Origin: a virus
Virus record (IMG/VR): IMGVR_UViG_3300020477_000990
Location: 248,001-312,000 of that record
Direction: 5' to 3' (one strand)
Length of the DNA stretch: 64,000 bases
The notes beneath the pieces are model-generated. The model had not been told where the DNA came from. It made no database searches and saw nothing but the letters and a program-made list of their open reading frames with translations. Positions 8,707 through 17,980 of the stretch are shown here, piece after piece. Numbering within the stretch: position 1 is the stretch's first letter; each line of letters opens with the position of its first letter. The position numbers and the translations under genes are program-made.

Positions 8707-11031
8707 ATGAACGCACAGGGCAAAAAAGAAATCTATATAGTAAAACGAAACGGTCAACGTGAACCGTTAGATATTAACAAAGTACATAAAATGACAGAAG
8801 CCGCTTGTGGGGATCTCCCAGGAGTGTCAAGTTCACTAGTTGAAATGAATTCAGGATTACAGTTTTCAGATGGTATGACAACTGCTCAAATTCAAGAGAT
8901 TTTAATTCGTTCTGCTAATGATCTTATATCATTAGAATCACCAAATTATCAATATGTAGCGGCAAGATTATTATTGTTTACTATTAGAAAAGAAGTATTT
9001 GGAAAACATATTGATGGTAACTATCAAGTTCCATTACAGTTTTTAGTTGGAAGAAATATTGAAAAAGGATTATATGATTCTAATATAATGAAATGGTATA
9101 CTGATGAAGATTTTAAAAGATTAGATTCATATATTAAACATGATAGAGATTACAATTTTACATACGCAGGATTAAGGCAAGTTTCTGACAAATATCTAGT
9201 ACAAGATAGAAGTTCCGGAAATGTATTTGAAACACCTCAGTATATGTATATGTTAATTGCGGCAACATTGTTTTGCAACTATCCAAAAGAAACACGTCTA
9301 TCATATGTAAAAAGATATTATGATGCTGTTTCTACTTTTAAAATTAATATTCCTACGCCAGTGATGGCAGGAGTACGTACACCATTAAGACAATATGCTT
9401 CTTGTGTATTAGTTGATGTAGACGATACATTAAATTCAATTTTTTCTAGTGATATGGCAATTGGTAGATACATTGCACAAAGAGCCGGCATTGGAATTAA
9501 TGCAGGTAGAATACGTGGAATTAATTCACGTATTAGGGGTGGAGAAGTAGCACACACAGGTGTTATCCCATTTCTTAAAAAGTTTGAATCAACGGTAAGA
9601 TGCTGTACGCAAAACGGAGTACGTGGTGGTAGTGCTACGGTCCATTTCCCTATCTGGCACCAAGAAATAGAAGACATACTTGTATTAAAAAATAATAAAG
9701 GTACAGAAGATAATAGAGTACGAAAACTTGATTATTCAATACAATTGTCAAAAATATTTTATGAAAGATTTATTAAAGGAGGAAATATTACTTTGTTTTC
9801 TCCACATCAAGTACCAGGTTTATATGAAGCATTTGGTACACCAAAATTTGATAAGTTATATAAAAAATATGAACAAGATGAAACAATACCTAAAAAAATT
9901 GTACAAGCAAGAACATTAATTAGTGATGTTTTAAAAGAACGTGCTGAAACAGGAAGAATTTATATTATGAATATAGATCATGCAAACGAACATAGTTCAT
10001 TTGTAGATAAAGTTAATATGAGTAATTTATGCCAAGAAATAACTTTACCTACTGATCCTTTACAGCATATTGATGGAAAAGGTGAAATTGCTTTATGTAT
10101 TCTTTCAGCAATTAATGTTGGATTAATAAAAGATTTAACTGAACTTGCTCATTTATGTGATTTGGCAGTAAGAGCTTTAGATGAAATTATTGAGCACCAA
10201 GGTTATCCTGTTAAGGCGGCAGAACATTCTACAAAAGCAAGACGTTCACTTGGTATTGGATATATTGGTTTAGCACACTATTTGGCTAAAAATAAAGTTA
10301 AGTTTAATGATAAAAGAGCTTGGAAAATTGTAAATGAATTAACAGAAGCATTTCAATATTCTTTGATTAAAGCAAGTGTAGAGTTAGCAAAAGAAAAAGG
10401 CCCTTGTGATTATTTTAAAAAAACAAAATATTCAAAAGGAATTATGCCAGTTGATACTTATAAAAAAGATGTAGATGAAGTTGTTGGAGATAAGTTAAAA
10501 CAAAATTGGGAAAAATTACGTACTGAAGTTAAGCAATATGGAATGAGGCATTCAACATTATCAGCACAAATGCCTAGCGAAAGTTCTTCTGTAGTAGGCA
10601 ATGCTACTAATGGAATTGAACCACCTAGAGATTATTTGTCAGTTAAGAAAAGTAAAAAAGGTCCACTAAAGCAAATAGTTCCACAGTATAAAACATTAAA
10701 AGATTATTATACGTTGTTATGGGATATGCCAAGCAATGAAGGATATATTAATATTGTTGCTGTTATGCAAAAATATTTTGATCAAGCAATATCAGGAAAC
10801 TGGAGTTATAATCCAACGCATTTTGATAATAATGAAGTTCCAATGAGTGTATTAACAAAAGATTTTTTAACAACATATAAGTTAGGTTGGAAAACGTCAT
10901 ATTATCAAAATACATATGATTTTAAAGGTGAAGAACCAAATATTACAGATCAAGAAAATACATTAACAGTTGATGAAGCTTTAAGTACTGCTGAAGATAA
11001 TGATGAGGAATGCGATTCATGTACAATATAA
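8707..11031 (+). CDS. nrdA: Class Ia ribonucleotide reductase alpha subunit
   Basis: A 774-residue protein that reduces ribonucleoside diphosphates to deoxyribonucleotides with NrdB. It has an N-terminal ATP-cone (KRNGQREPLDINK near residue 13), the catalytic cysteines at about C233, C442 (NLCQEITLPT) and C464, matching the E. coli triad spacing, and a C-terminal CDSC redox pair (C769/C772). Length is close to E. coli NrdA (761). A TATAAAT-like element lies just upstream. NrdB follows from its own promoter. Supplies dNTPs for phage replication. Confidence 0.95.
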   Translation: MNAQGKKEIYIVKRNGQREPLDINKVHKMTEAACGDLPGVSSSLVEMNSGLQFSDGMTTAQIQEILIRSANDLISLESPNYQYVAARLLLFTIRKEVFGKHIDGNYQVPLQFLVGRNIEKGLYDSNIMKWYTDEDFKRLDSYIKHDRDYNFTYAGLRQVSDKYLVQDRSSGNVFETPQYMYMLIAATLFCNYPKETRLSYVKRYYDAVSTFKINIPTPVMAGVRTPLRQYASCVLVDVDDTLNSIFSSDMAIGRYIAQRAGIGINAGRIRGINSRIRGGEVAHTGVIPFLKKFESTVRCCTQNGVRGGSATVHFPIWHQEIEDILVLKNNKGTEDNRVRKLDYSIQLSKIFYERFIKGGNITLFSPHQVPGLYEAFGTPKFDKLYKKYEQDETIPKKIVQARTLISDVLKERAETGRIYIMNIDHANEHSSFVDKVNMSNLCQEITLPTDPLQHIDGKGEIALCILSAINVGLIKDLTELAHLCDLAVRALDEIIEHQGYPVKAAEHSTKARRSLGIGYIGLAHYLAKNKVKFNDKRAWKIVNELTEAFQYSLIKASVELAKEKGPCDYFKKTKYSKGIMPVDTYKKDVDEVVGDKLKQNWEKLRTEVKQYGMRHSTLSAQMPSESSSVVGNATNGIEPPRDYLSVKKSKKGPLKQIVPQYKTLKDYYTLLWDMPSNEGYINIVAVMQKYFDQAISGNWSYNPTHFDNNEVPMSVLTKDFLTTYKLGWKTSYYQNTYDFKGEEPNITDQENTLTVDEALSTAEDNDEECDSCTI

Positions 11032-11033
11032 AC

Positions 11034-11061
11034 TTGACAATACAACGAGAGAGTGTATAAT
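11034..11061 (+). promoter_or_regulatory. Sigma-70 promoter for leaderless nrdB mRNA
   Basis: TTGACA (11034-11039), 16-base spacer, TATAAT (11056-11061). Six bases then separate the -10 from ATG 11068, which puts +1 on the A of the start codon. The overlap also rules out the upstream in-frame GTG at 11053 as start. Confidence 0.75.
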
Positions 11062-11067
11062 AGAATT

Positions 11068-12168
11068 ATGAAAACAGTATTCAATAAAAACAGTAATATA
11101 GATTTTACAAAGCAACCAATGTTTTTTGGAGAAGATCAGAATGTGCAAAGGTATGATGTTTTTAAATATCCACAGTTTGATAAATTAAATCAAACTATGC
11201 TAGGATACTTTTGGAGACCTGAAGAAGTAAGTTTACAAAAAGATAGAGCAGATTATCAAACATTTAGACCAGAACAAAAACATATTTTTACAGCAAACTT
11301 AAAATACCAAACGTTATTAGATTCAGTACAAGGTAGAGGACCAAGTTTAATGTTTTTACCTTATGTTTCTAATCCTGAGTTAGAAGGCTGTATTGTTACT
11401 TGGGATTTCTTTGAAGCATTACACTCTAGAAGTTATACTCATATTATGAAAAATGTATATTCTGATCCAAGTGAAGTATTTGATACAATATTAGATGATA
11501 AAGAAATTTTAAAACGTGCTGTTAGTGTTACAAAAAATTATGATTCATTTGGAGAAGCGGCACAAAATTATGTAGTTAAAGGTAAAGGAGATATTCTTGA
11601 TGTTAAGAAAAAACTTTACCTAGCAATGGTAAATGTAAATATTTTAGAAGGATTAAGATTTTATGTTTCTTTTGCTTGTACATTTGCTTTTGGCGAATTG
11701 AAACTTATGGAAGGGTCAGCAAAAATTATTTCATTAATTGCAAGAGATGAAGCAACACATTTAAATTTAACTACTCATGTAATTAAAGCATGGCAAAAAG
11801 GTGATGATTCTCAAATGTTAAAAATTATTAAAGATACTAAAAAAGATGTTGAAGAAATGTTTAGAAATGCTGTTGATGAAGAAAAAGCATGGGCAAATTA
11901 TTTAATGAAAGATGGTTCAATTATAGGACTTAATTCAAAATTATTAGGTGATTACGTTGAATGGATTGCAAATAAAAGATTGCGAGCTATTGGCTTTGAT
12001 CCAATATATGATATTCCTGCTACACAGAACCCGTTACCATGGACGCAACATTGGCTATCAAGTGCAGGAATGCAAGTTGCCCCACAAGAAACAGAAGTTG
12101 AAAGTTATATTATCGGTGGGTTAAAACAAGACGTAGATGATAAAACTTTCGAGGACTTTAAACTATAA
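11068..12168 (+). CDS. nrdB: Ribonucleotide reductase beta subunit
   Basis: A 366-residue diiron protein that generates the tyrosyl radical used by NrdA. Carboxylate/His ligand motifs are visible: EALHSRSYTHI (about residues 117-127) and ARDEATHLNLT (about 226-236). I start it at ATG 11068 because the -10 box lies between the upstream GTG and this ATG. No ribosome binding site, consistent with leaderless translation. Having its own promoter in addition to any nrdA read-through may set the subunit ratio. Confidence 0.93.
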   Translation: MKTVFNKNSNIDFTKQPMFFGEDQNVQRYDVFKYPQFDKLNQTMLGYFWRPEEVSLQKDRADYQTFRPEQKHIFTANLKYQTLLDSVQGRGPSLMFLPYVSNPELEGCIVTWDFFEALHSRSYTHIMKNVYSDPSEVFDTILDDKEILKRAVSVTKNYDSFGEAAQNYVVKGKGDILDVKKKLYLAMVNVNILEGLRFYVSFACTFAFGELKLMEGSAKIISLIARDEATHLNLTTHVIKAWQKGDDSQMLKIIKDTKKDVEEMFRNAVDEEKAWANYLMKDGSIIGLNSKLLGDYVEWIANKRLRAIGFDPIYDIPATQNPLPWTQHWLSSAGMQVAPQETEVESYIIGGLKQDVDDKTFEDFKL

Positions 12169-12182
12169 TAAGAAAGAAAACA

Positions 12183-12491
12183 ATGTTAAAACAAAAACTA
12201 AACAAAGATGATGTTGTAGTATTTAGAACAGTAGGTAGTGATGAAGTTATTGCTACTTTAATTGAAGAAACTGATACTGCTTATCGTGTTAGCAAACCTC
12301 TAGCTTTAGCAATGACGGCAAAAGGTGTTGGCATGACACAATATATGATAATGGCTGATAAAGAAAGCGAATTTGAATTTCTAAAAACCACACTAATTAC
12401 GGTAGGAAAAGCAAATTCACAAGCCAAAGAAGCATACGCACAAAGCATATCTAATATCGTACAACCACCAAAACAATCGATAATCACCTAA
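12183..12491 (+). CDS. Small Sm/SH3-like phage protein
   Basis: A 102-residue protein. The N-terminal 45 residues read as alternating beta strands (DDVVVFRTVGSDEVIATLIE), as in Sm-like or SH3 barrels, followed by a helical tail. A conserved hypothetical of T4-like marine phages from memory. RNA binding is only a guess from the fold. Likely in the nrdB transcript. Confidence 0.5.
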   Translation: MLKQKLNKDDVVVFRTVGSDEVIATLIEETDTAYRVSKPLALAMTAKGVGMTQYMIMADKESEFEFLKTTLITVGKANSQAKEAYAQSISNIVQPPKQSIIT

Positions 12492-12500
12492 TCTAAAAGA

Positions 12501-12508
12501 AATAAATA
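12501..12508 (+). promoter_or_regulatory. Possible late promoter (AATAAATA)
   Basis: One mismatch to TATAAATA, 21 bases before the PAAR gene, with an AAAGGA ribosome binding site between them. A late promoter fits a virion gene. Confidence 0.5.
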
Positions 12509-12529
12509 CTACTATAAAGGATTGTAAAA

Positions 12530-12814
12530 ATGCCATTAGTAGCTAGATTAGGAGATACTTGTACAGGTCATGGATGCTGGCCATCTAGACCCAATGTGAG
12601 TGCTTCTCCAAATGTATTTGCTGATGGAATACCAGTTCATAGAGTTGGTGATGCTTGGGGAACGCATTGCTGTTTAGCACTTTGTCACTCAAGTGTATTA
12701 GCAACCGGATCACCAAATGTATTTGCAAATAATATACAAGTTGGCAGAATAGGTGATGCTGTAGCTTGTGGTAGTACAGTAGCTACTGGGTCAGCAACAG
12801 TATGGGCAAATTAA
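12530..12814 (+). CDS. PAAR-repeat baseplate spike-tip protein
   Basis: A 94-residue protein with PAAR-type repeats: GDTCTGH (8-14), SPNVFADGIPVHRVGDAWGTH (about 26-46) and SPNVFANNIQVGRIGD (about 63-78), plus clustered His and Cys that would bind a metal at the cone tip. PAAR proteins cap the central spike of contractile tails and help pierce the host envelope, so the phage is very probably a myovirus. Preceded by a late-promoter-like element and an AAAGGA site. Confidence 0.85.
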   Translation: MPLVARLGDTCTGHGCWPSRPNVSASPNVFADGIPVHRVGDAWGTHCCLALCHSSVLATGSPNVFANNIQVGRIGDAVACGSTVATGSATVWAN

Positions 12815-12825
12815 GGAGTTAAATT

Positions 12826-13713
12826 ATGGCAACAATTTTACCAGGTGACGGGAGTAGTTTGTGGAATAACTTTGATGGAACAGCGATTTCTCAATCAATG
12901 GGAAGTATTGCAAAAGAAAGTTTGCAAAATGGATATTTTGATATTAAAGATACTACAGACTTATACGGAAATTCAATAAAAACACAAACGGCTTGGAAAA
13001 ATCCAAATTACGAAAAAGAATCACAAATTAAAAATATATTATATAATGGAAATGGTAATTGGATTGGTATGTCTAATTTGCCAGAAGGATGGAACAATCC
13101 AAATATTAGTAATAGAGCAACTATTGTTGAACTTGGAAGACCATTAAACGATACAGAATTAGATCAGATGACACAAATAGATGGATTGTTAAATGACTTT
13201 CATAGGCACGGAAATATACAAAGTGGTGTTGAACAAAATGATTGGGGTGGCAACAATTTATTTAAAATGATTGGTAAACATAAATCATTTCATTTACCAG
13301 GTGGACAATTACCTAAACCAATTGGACAGATGCTATCAATAGGACAAGGTATTAATTCCTTAAATACAGCATTAGGTAATGCGGCATCAGTAAATTCAGG
13401 TCCTTGTAAATTTATAGAAGACTTATTTGGAGCAATATCTAAAGGTGGTGCTATATTAAGTAAAATTTTAGGATTTATTAGTAGTGCATTGGGAATTTTA
13501 AATATGATAAATGGTATCATTGGATTCGTTCAACAGTTAGCCGCACAGATATTAGCAGACTTGGCGGCGTTAGCAGGTGCAATTACAAGAATAACAAATG
13601 CCGCAATTGCTGGATTGTTAGATGGATTAATGAGTGATCCTTGTTTAAAGCATTTAATTTATGCAGGTATCGCCGGAGTAGGGTTAATTAAGACAATTAA
13701 AAAGTTCACCTAA
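12826..13713 (+). CDS. Baseplate/spike-associated structural protein
   Basis: A 295-residue protein starting 11 bases after the PAAR gene with an AAGGAG site, so co-expressed with it. The N-terminal half is Asn/Gly/Trp-rich; the C-terminal third is a run of Ala/Ile/Leu/Gly-rich hydrophobic helices (about residues 195-290). That tail could be a membrane-active or tape-like element. Adjacency to PAAR suggests a cell-puncturing device component; family not identified. Confidence 0.6.
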   Translation: MATILPGDGSSLWNNFDGTAISQSMGSIAKESLQNGYFDIKDTTDLYGNSIKTQTAWKNPNYEKESQIKNILYNGNGNWIGMSNLPEGWNNPNISNRATIVELGRPLNDTELDQMTQIDGLLNDFHRHGNIQSGVEQNDWGGNNLFKMIGKHKSFHLPGGQLPKPIGQMLSIGQGINSLNTALGNAASVNSGPCKFIEDLFGAISKGGAILSKILGFISSALGILNMINGIIGFVQQLAAQILADLAALAGAITRITNAAIAGLLDGLMSDPCLKHLIYAGIAGVGLIKTIKKFT

Positions 13714-13720
13714 TTAATAT

Positions 13721-13810
13721 GGAAGGGTGGCTGAGTGGTTGAAAGCACCGGTCTTGAAAACCGGCAAAGGCGCAAGTCTTTCCAGAGTTCGAATCTCTGC
13801 CCTTCCGCCA
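13721..13810 (+). tRNA. tRNA-Ser (UGA)
   Basis: Full cloverleaf with a 7-bp acceptor (GGAAGGG/CCCTTCC), anticodon loop CTTGAAA (anticodon TGA), a long variable arm as expected for Ser, a TTCGAAT T-loop and an encoded CCA. Confidence 0.95.
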
Positions 13811-13812
13811 GT

Positions 13813-13820
13813 AATAAATA
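13813..13820 (+). promoter_or_regulatory. Possible late promoter (AATAAATA)
   Basis: One mismatch to the late octamer, just after tRNA-Ser and 10 bases before the ATG at 13831. Confidence 0.4.
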
Positions 13821-13830
13821 TATGTAAGTT

Positions 13831-14454
13831 ATGGATCATTTAGAACAATTATTAAGCACACGTCATACTTACAAGACGTTTCTCCCCAAAGCATTGGAAG
13901 ATGAAAAAATTGAAAGAATACTTAAATCCATAACTGACGTCCCGTCATGTAATAATAGATACAATTACAAAGTTAAAGTGTTAAAAAATAGTTTAGAAGA
14001 AAGAAAACAAAAAATAGGTTTATTTGATTACGTTTGTACAATGTCAAAAAATCCAGTAAAATATGATGATACTTCTGAAAATTTAGTAACAAGATCTCCT
14101 AAATCATATGATGAAGCAATGAGATGGTTGGAATTAAAAAATTTAGATCAGCATATAAATGGTCAAGTTTTAGCACCTTTAGTATTAGTGTATTATGTTG
14201 CTGACGATGATCCAGTTCAACTTGATATACTTGATATGGGGTTATCATGTTGGAATAATATTATTACAGCACAAATGCTTGGAATACAAAGTGGATTTTG
14301 TGGTTGTTTTGATAAAGCATTTATGAAAGATTTTTTAGAATTAGAAGGTTCTCCAGTTGTAGCAATAGGATTTGGATATGCTAATGATATTATTGATAAC
14401 GATCAAAAACATCCTGATAATCCTAGACCAAAATATACAGATTTAATAGTTTAA
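13831..14454 (+). CDS. Nitroreductase-family-like flavoprotein
   Basis: A 207-residue protein. The N-terminal RHTYKTF with a following helix and PSCNNRYNYKV resembles the FMN-binding start of nitroreductases (R-S-R-Y-F then P-S-x-x-N-x-Q-P). The C-terminal half has the family-like ITAQMLGIQSGFCGCF segment. It would use FMN and NAD(P)H to reduce an unknown substrate. Its stop overlaps the stop of the convergent, apparently related gene at 14451-15242. Confidence 0.6.
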   Translation: MDHLEQLLSTRHTYKTFLPKALEDEKIERILKSITDVPSCNNRYNYKVKVLKNSLEERKQKIGLFDYVCTMSKNPVKYDDTSENLVTRSPKSYDEAMRWLELKNLDQHINGQVLAPLVLVYYVADDDPVQLDILDMGLSCWNNIITAQMLGIQSGFCGCFDKAFMKDFLELEGSPVVAIGFGYANDIIDNDQKHPDNPRPKYTDLIV

Positions 14455-15242
14455 TATTTTTTAATTTTAGTGTGTATACTTGGACCAAGACTTTTTTCTC
14501 GTTTGTATTTGACTCTTTTTAAGATCAAATCATTATCATCTTTATAATATGAATATCCATGACACGTCATTAATCCAAGTACATGGTCGTTTGATATTCC
14601 TAGCAATCTATTCAATTCATCAGATGCTGTATGATCACTAGCATGATTTATACATCCACAAAACGTATTGTGTAACCCCATAGTCATACCACACCAAATT
14701 GCGGAAGTAGCCATTACTCCTATATTAACACCTTTAGAACAGTCTGGTCCATCATTCCATTGGACTTTACCTTCTTTCCAGCCAGGAGCCTTGTGAAAAT
14801 ATAACACAACCAATGGAGCAAACAATTGAGTGTTTGGTCGTAATCGAATGTCCTTCCTATGATTAAAAATCCATTTGTATTTTTCATCAACAAAGTTTTT
14901 ATATCTAGCAATGTCATTAATTGAATAAGTCGTTACTGTGTTATCAGGAACTGCCGAAATATTTGCCCAGATGTATTGTTTGATTAATTTTCCTTGTTCA
15001 GAATTGGTTAGTGCTATTTTTAAATAATCACTATGATTAATTGGATATTTAATTTTGGCATCTGGTTGGTCATAAAAAGGATAAGGCTTAAATGGTGCCT
15101 TTTCAATACTTCGTAAAATGCAATCGGTTTGTTCTTCAGAAACATCACGGTCTAAATCAAACCATTTCCAGTTTCCTCGATCATCAATCATGTTTTCAAT
15201 GTCTTGTATGTTTGACAGAGATTTTTCGTTAATTATGCCCAT
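14451..15242 (-). CDS. Nitroreductase-family-like flavoprotein (second copy)
   Basis: A 263-residue reverse-strand protein, longer and more divergent than the gene it converges on. Shared landmarks are a C-terminal segment with a Cys-Gly-Cys (TFCGCINHAS, about residues 193-202, versus GFCGCF in the neighbour), a QLFAPLVVLYF strand (versus VLAPLVLVYY) and a final Gly-rich LMTCHGY strand. The two are probably paralogs, perhaps forming a heterodimer. Being on the opposite strand it must be transcribed separately; no clear promoter seen. Confidence 0.55.
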   Translation of the reverse strand: MGIINEKSLSNIQDIENMIDDRGNWKWFDLDRDVSEEQTDCILRSIEKAPFKPYPFYDQPDAKIKYPINHSDYLKIALTNSEQGKLIKQYIWANISAVPDNTVTTYSINDIARYKNFVDEKYKWIFNHRKDIRLRPNTQLFAPLVVLYFHKAPGWKEGKVQWNDGPDCSKGVNIGVMATSAIWCGMTMGLHNTFCGCINHASDHTASDELNRLLGISNDHVLGLMTCHGYSYYKDDNDLILKRVKYKREKSLGPSIHTKIKKY

Positions 15243-15250
15243 GTTTATCC

Positions 15251-15280
15251 TTGACTAAATACCATAAAATATAGTATTAT
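15251..15280 (+). promoter_or_regulatory. Sigma-70-type promoter for leaderless ferredoxin mRNA
   Basis: TTGACT (15251-15256), 18-base spacer, TATTAT (15275-15280), then only 5 bases to ATG 15286. No ribosome binding site. Confidence 0.6.
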
Positions 15281-15285
15281 TTAGT

Positions 15286-15648
15286 ATGACGTATTATGTA
15301 AATGAAAATTGTATAAAATGTAAGCACACAGATTGCGTAGAAGTTTGTCCAGTTGATTGTTTTTATGAAGGTGAAAACTTTCTTGCTATTAAACCTGATG
15401 AATGTATTGATTGTGGAGTCTGTGAACCAGAGTGTCCAGTTGATGCAATAAAAGCCGATACTGATCCAGAGCAACCTAAAGCTGAAATAGATAAATGGGT
15501 TGAGCTAAATACAATGTATGCTAACCAATGGCCCAATATAACAAAAAAGAAAGATGCATTACCTGAAGCAAAAGAATATGATCCAGAAACTTATAAAGAA
15601 GATAAAACATCTTTACTATCTGAAAAGCCAGGTACAGGAGATGAATAA
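15286..15648 (+). CDS. 7Fe-8S ferredoxin (FdxA-like)
   Basis: A 120-residue soluble electron carrier. The first motif, [17 protein letters not shown] (about residues 9-25), carries the Cys spacing of the 3Fe-4S site plus one Cys of the second cluster; the second, [14 protein letters not shown] (about 38-51), completes the 4Fe-4S site. The C-terminal 60 residues are an acidic/Lys-rich extension. It could feed electrons to the radical SAM enzymes or nitroreductase-like proteins in this window; that link is inference. Last base shared with the next ATG. Confidence 0.88.
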   Translation: MTYYVNENCIKCKHTDCVEVCPVDCFYEGENFLAIKPDECIDCGVCEPECPVDAIKADTDPEQPKAEIDKWVELNTMYANQWPNITKKKDALPEAKEYDPETYKEDKTSLLSEKPGTGDE

Positions 15649-16583
15649 TGACAGATAAAAAACAAACACCACAAGAAAAGGCTTTTGAAAAAAAGAAAGC
15701 TGAAAAATTAGCTGAATTAGAAAAAAATAATACTAAACAAACTAAACTTACAGGCACACCATTACGTCCTGAAATGCAACAAGAAATAAAAGTTGATCTA
15801 GAAGGTTTAAGAAAAAATCATATTTTTATAGCAACACCATGTTATGGTGGTATGGTTGGTGAACCATATTTAAAAGCGATGACACAATTATCAATTTTGT
15901 TTAAGCATCATGATTTAAATTTTACATTGGCGACAATAGCAAATGAAAGTTTAGTAACACGAGGAAGAAATACTTTGGTAGCAATGTTTTTAGAAAATCC
16001 AATGTACACTCATTTAATGTTTATTGATGCTGACATAGGATTTAATCCAAACGATTTAGTTAAAATGATGCATCGTGATAAAGAAGTTGTTACTGGAGCA
16101 TATCCTAAGAAGTCAATTAATTGGCCAGCTGTTCATCAAGTAGCAAGAACAACTGAAGATGATAAGGCATGGGATTTAGCAAAGCATCAAGCCCAATATG
16201 TTATTAATGTTAAGAGAGAACATAAAGAGCAAGAAGAGATTCCAATAGTTCAAGGGCTAATTCCAGTTTTAGATTCAGGAACAGGGTTTATGATGATTAA
16301 AAGGTCATGTATAGATAAAATGATAGAAAAATTTCCTGAAACAAAATATAATAATGATCTTAATACTAATCCTAAATACAATCCTTACTTTTATGCGTTA
16401 TTCGATACAATGATAGAAGATGGAACAAAGAGATATTTGTCAGAAGATTACACATTTTGTAGACGTTGGCAGTCAATTGGTGGGGAAATTTGGATGGATC
16501 CTTCTATTGATTTAGATCATTATGGAAATTATTCATTTCAGGGTAATATCAGCGAACAATTTACATTAATCAGAAAAGACTAG
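15648..16583 (+). CDS. GT-A-type glycosyltransferase-like protein
   Basis: A 311-residue protein. After a charged N-terminal helix (1-50), the core begins IFIATPCYGGMVGEPYL and contains FIDADIGF (about residues 124-131), a DxD-type motif that binds metal and nucleotide sugar in GT-A glycosyltransferases, followed by TGAYPKK. Such genes are common in T4-like phages, where they may modify DNA or virion proteins. Donor and acceptor unknown. Overlaps the ferredoxin stop. Confidence 0.7.
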   Translation: MTDKKQTPQEKAFEKKKAEKLAELEKNNTKQTKLTGTPLRPEMQQEIKVDLEGLRKNHIFIATPCYGGMVGEPYLKAMTQLSILFKHHDLNFTLATIANESLVTRGRNTLVAMFLENPMYTHLMFIDADIGFNPNDLVKMMHRDKEVVTGAYPKKSINWPAVHQVARTTEDDKAWDLAKHQAQYVINVKREHKEQEEIPIVQGLIPVLDSGTGFMMIKRSCIDKMIEKFPETKYNNDLNTNPKYNPYFYALFDTMIEDGTKRYLSEDYTFCRRWQSIGGEIWMDPSIDLDHYGNYSFQGNISEQFTLIRKD

Positions 16584-16586
16584 TAA

Positions 16587-16615
16587 TTGACTTTTGATAC
16601 AAAATATAGTATTAT
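16587..16615 (+). promoter_or_regulatory. Sigma-70-type promoter at a start codon
   Basis: TTGACT (16587-16592), 17-base spacer, TATTAT (16610-16615), 6 bases, then ATG 16622. Predicted leaderless transcript. Confidence 0.65.
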
Positions 16616-16621
16616 TAAGTA

Positions 16622-17113
16622 ATGAGTCTACTTGAAAAAATAAAACAATTATTTCCAACAGCTTCAAAGCCTAATGATGTAAAAACAATTGGAGATGACC
16701 TTCTTCATAATAGTTTTTTACAACTTACGGAATATGTTGAGCTTGTAGTTGCACAAATATATAAATTAACTAAAGATACTACATATAGAAGTCGTGAAGA
16801 TGGGCTTAAAGGTATAGAATGGCTAAAGAAACAAAAAGAAAAAGATATCAAATACCAGTCAGCATTGGATGAAATTAGAATTCTATATACATGGTGGAAT
16901 GATTTAAGACCAAAAAGAAATGATCCGTGGAAAGGAATTGATCGATCATTTGGTGATTTTAGAGACGAATGGCTAAATACAACGGAAGATAAAAATCCAG
17001 AGTATAAAAGTTTTATGGATCAATGTCGTCATGCAGAGAAAATTCAAAAAGTATATGGCATTGAGGATACCAAGATGCTAATAAGGTTGGTTAACATTAG
17101 AGAATATTTGTAA
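16622..17113 (+). CDS. Conserved hypothetical phage protein
   Basis: A 163-residue helical, Trp- and charge-rich protein. No membrane segment, no recognised catalytic motif. First gene of a short run (16622-17980) ending in an SNase-like nuclease, read from a promoter that abuts its ATG. Function unknown. Confidence 0.55.
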   Translation: MSLLEKIKQLFPTASKPNDVKTIGDDLLHNSFLQLTEYVELVVAQIYKLTKDTTYRSREDGLKGIEWLKKQKEKDIKYQSALDEIRILYTWWNDLRPKRNDPWKGIDRSFGDFRDEWLNTTEDKNPEYKSFMDQCRHAEKIQKVYGIEDTKMLIRLVNIREYL

Positions 17114-17114
17114 T

Positions 17115-17366
17115 ATGTCAGATAATAATAAAAAAGATGGTTCTAAAACTTTTCATTTAACATATCAAGAAATAGTAGATGCATTTGCACAATATCTTTA
17201 CGATAGACAGTTGCTTGATAATGAAGAATCTGAAGGTTCTTTAGTATTTGAGCTCAGTGAAGATAACGGTGCTAAAGTAATTGTTACTCCTAAAGTAACA
17301 GAAGATGATGAAAGTTCATCAGATTATACAGTTGAGCATATAGATTTAGAAAAGGAAGAAGAATAA
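17115..17366 (+). CDS. Small acidic hypothetical protein
   Basis: An 83-residue protein with a helical N-terminal half (TYQEIVDAFAQYLYDRQ) and a Glu/Asp/Ser-rich C-terminus. Begins 1 base after the preceding stop, so translationally coupled. No family recognised. Confidence 0.5.
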   Translation: MSDNNKKDGSKTFHLTYQEIVDAFAQYLYDRQLLDNEESEGSLVFELSEDNGAKVIVTPKVTEDDESSSDYTVEHIDLEKEEE

Positions 17367-17367
17367 T

Positions 17368-17553
17368 ATGGCATACGATGTAGAATTAGAACAATTAAAA
17401 GATGAACACGCGAGATTACACATAGCATTAGAAAAATTAGTAGCAGAAGGTGATGATGACGTTAGAATCGCTGTTATGAAAAAAAGAAAGCTATGGATTA
17501 AAGATAAAATTTCACATATTGAAACTAAAAATCAATTAGCACAAGCAAATTAA
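17368..17553 (+). CDS. DUF465/YdcH-like coiled-coil protein
   Basis: A 61-residue protein of two amphipathic helices separated by a short acidic turn (AEGDDD, about residues 26-31). The LKDEHARLHIALEKL start and a VMKKRKLWIKDKISHIE second helix fit the DUF465/YdcH pattern. Function of that family is unknown. Begins 1 base after the previous stop. Confidence 0.55.
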   Translation: MAYDVELEQLKDEHARLHIALEKLVAEGDDDVRIAVMKKRKLWIKDKISHIETKNQLAQAN

Positions 17554-17569
17554 TATAATAAAAATAATC

Positions 17570-17980
17570 ATGTACGAATATAGATGTAAAATACTAAGAA
17601 TAGTGGACGGTGATACAGTAGACGTTGACGTAGATTTAGGATTTGGTACATGGATGCACAAAGAACGTGTTAGATTATTAGGAATAGACACTCCAGAATC
17701 AAGAACACGTGATAAAGAAGAAAAGAAATTTGGAATATTATCAAAGAATTATTTAAAAACCCACTATCCTGTGGGATCATCAGCAGTATTAAGAACCCAT
17801 AAAGACAAAACAGGAAAGTTTGGTCGTATATTGGGAGAGTTTATATATGATAAAACAACAATTAACCAGAAAATGGTTGACGAAGGCTATGCAGTAGTGT
17901 ACAATGGACAAAGTAAAGATGATATACAAAAAATGCATTTAAATAACCGTATACGGCTAATTAACGAAGGTAAACTATAA
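17570..17980 (+). CDS. Staphylococcal-nuclease-like (SNase) endonuclease
   Basis: A 136-residue OB-fold nuclease. It opens with [10 protein letters not shown] (about residues 11-20), then [11 protein letters not shown] (about 33-43) and KFGRILGEF (about 83-91). The Asp, Arg, Asp, Glu and Arg of these motifs match the Ca-dependent active site of SNase. No signal peptide, so it probably acts inside the cell on RNA or DNA, for example host nucleic-acid breakdown. Confidence 0.85.
   Translation: MYEYRCKILRIVDGDTVDVDVDLGFGTWMHKERVRLLGIDTPESRTRDKEEKKFGILSKNYLKTHYPVGSSAVLRTHKDKTGKFGRILGEFIYDKTTINQKMVDEGYAVVYNGQSKDDIQKMHLNNRIRLINEGKL

Noticed and set aside
11053-11067. GTG start for nrdB 15 bases upstream
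   Set aside because: The -10 box TATAAT lies within these bases, so the transcript would not include the GTG.
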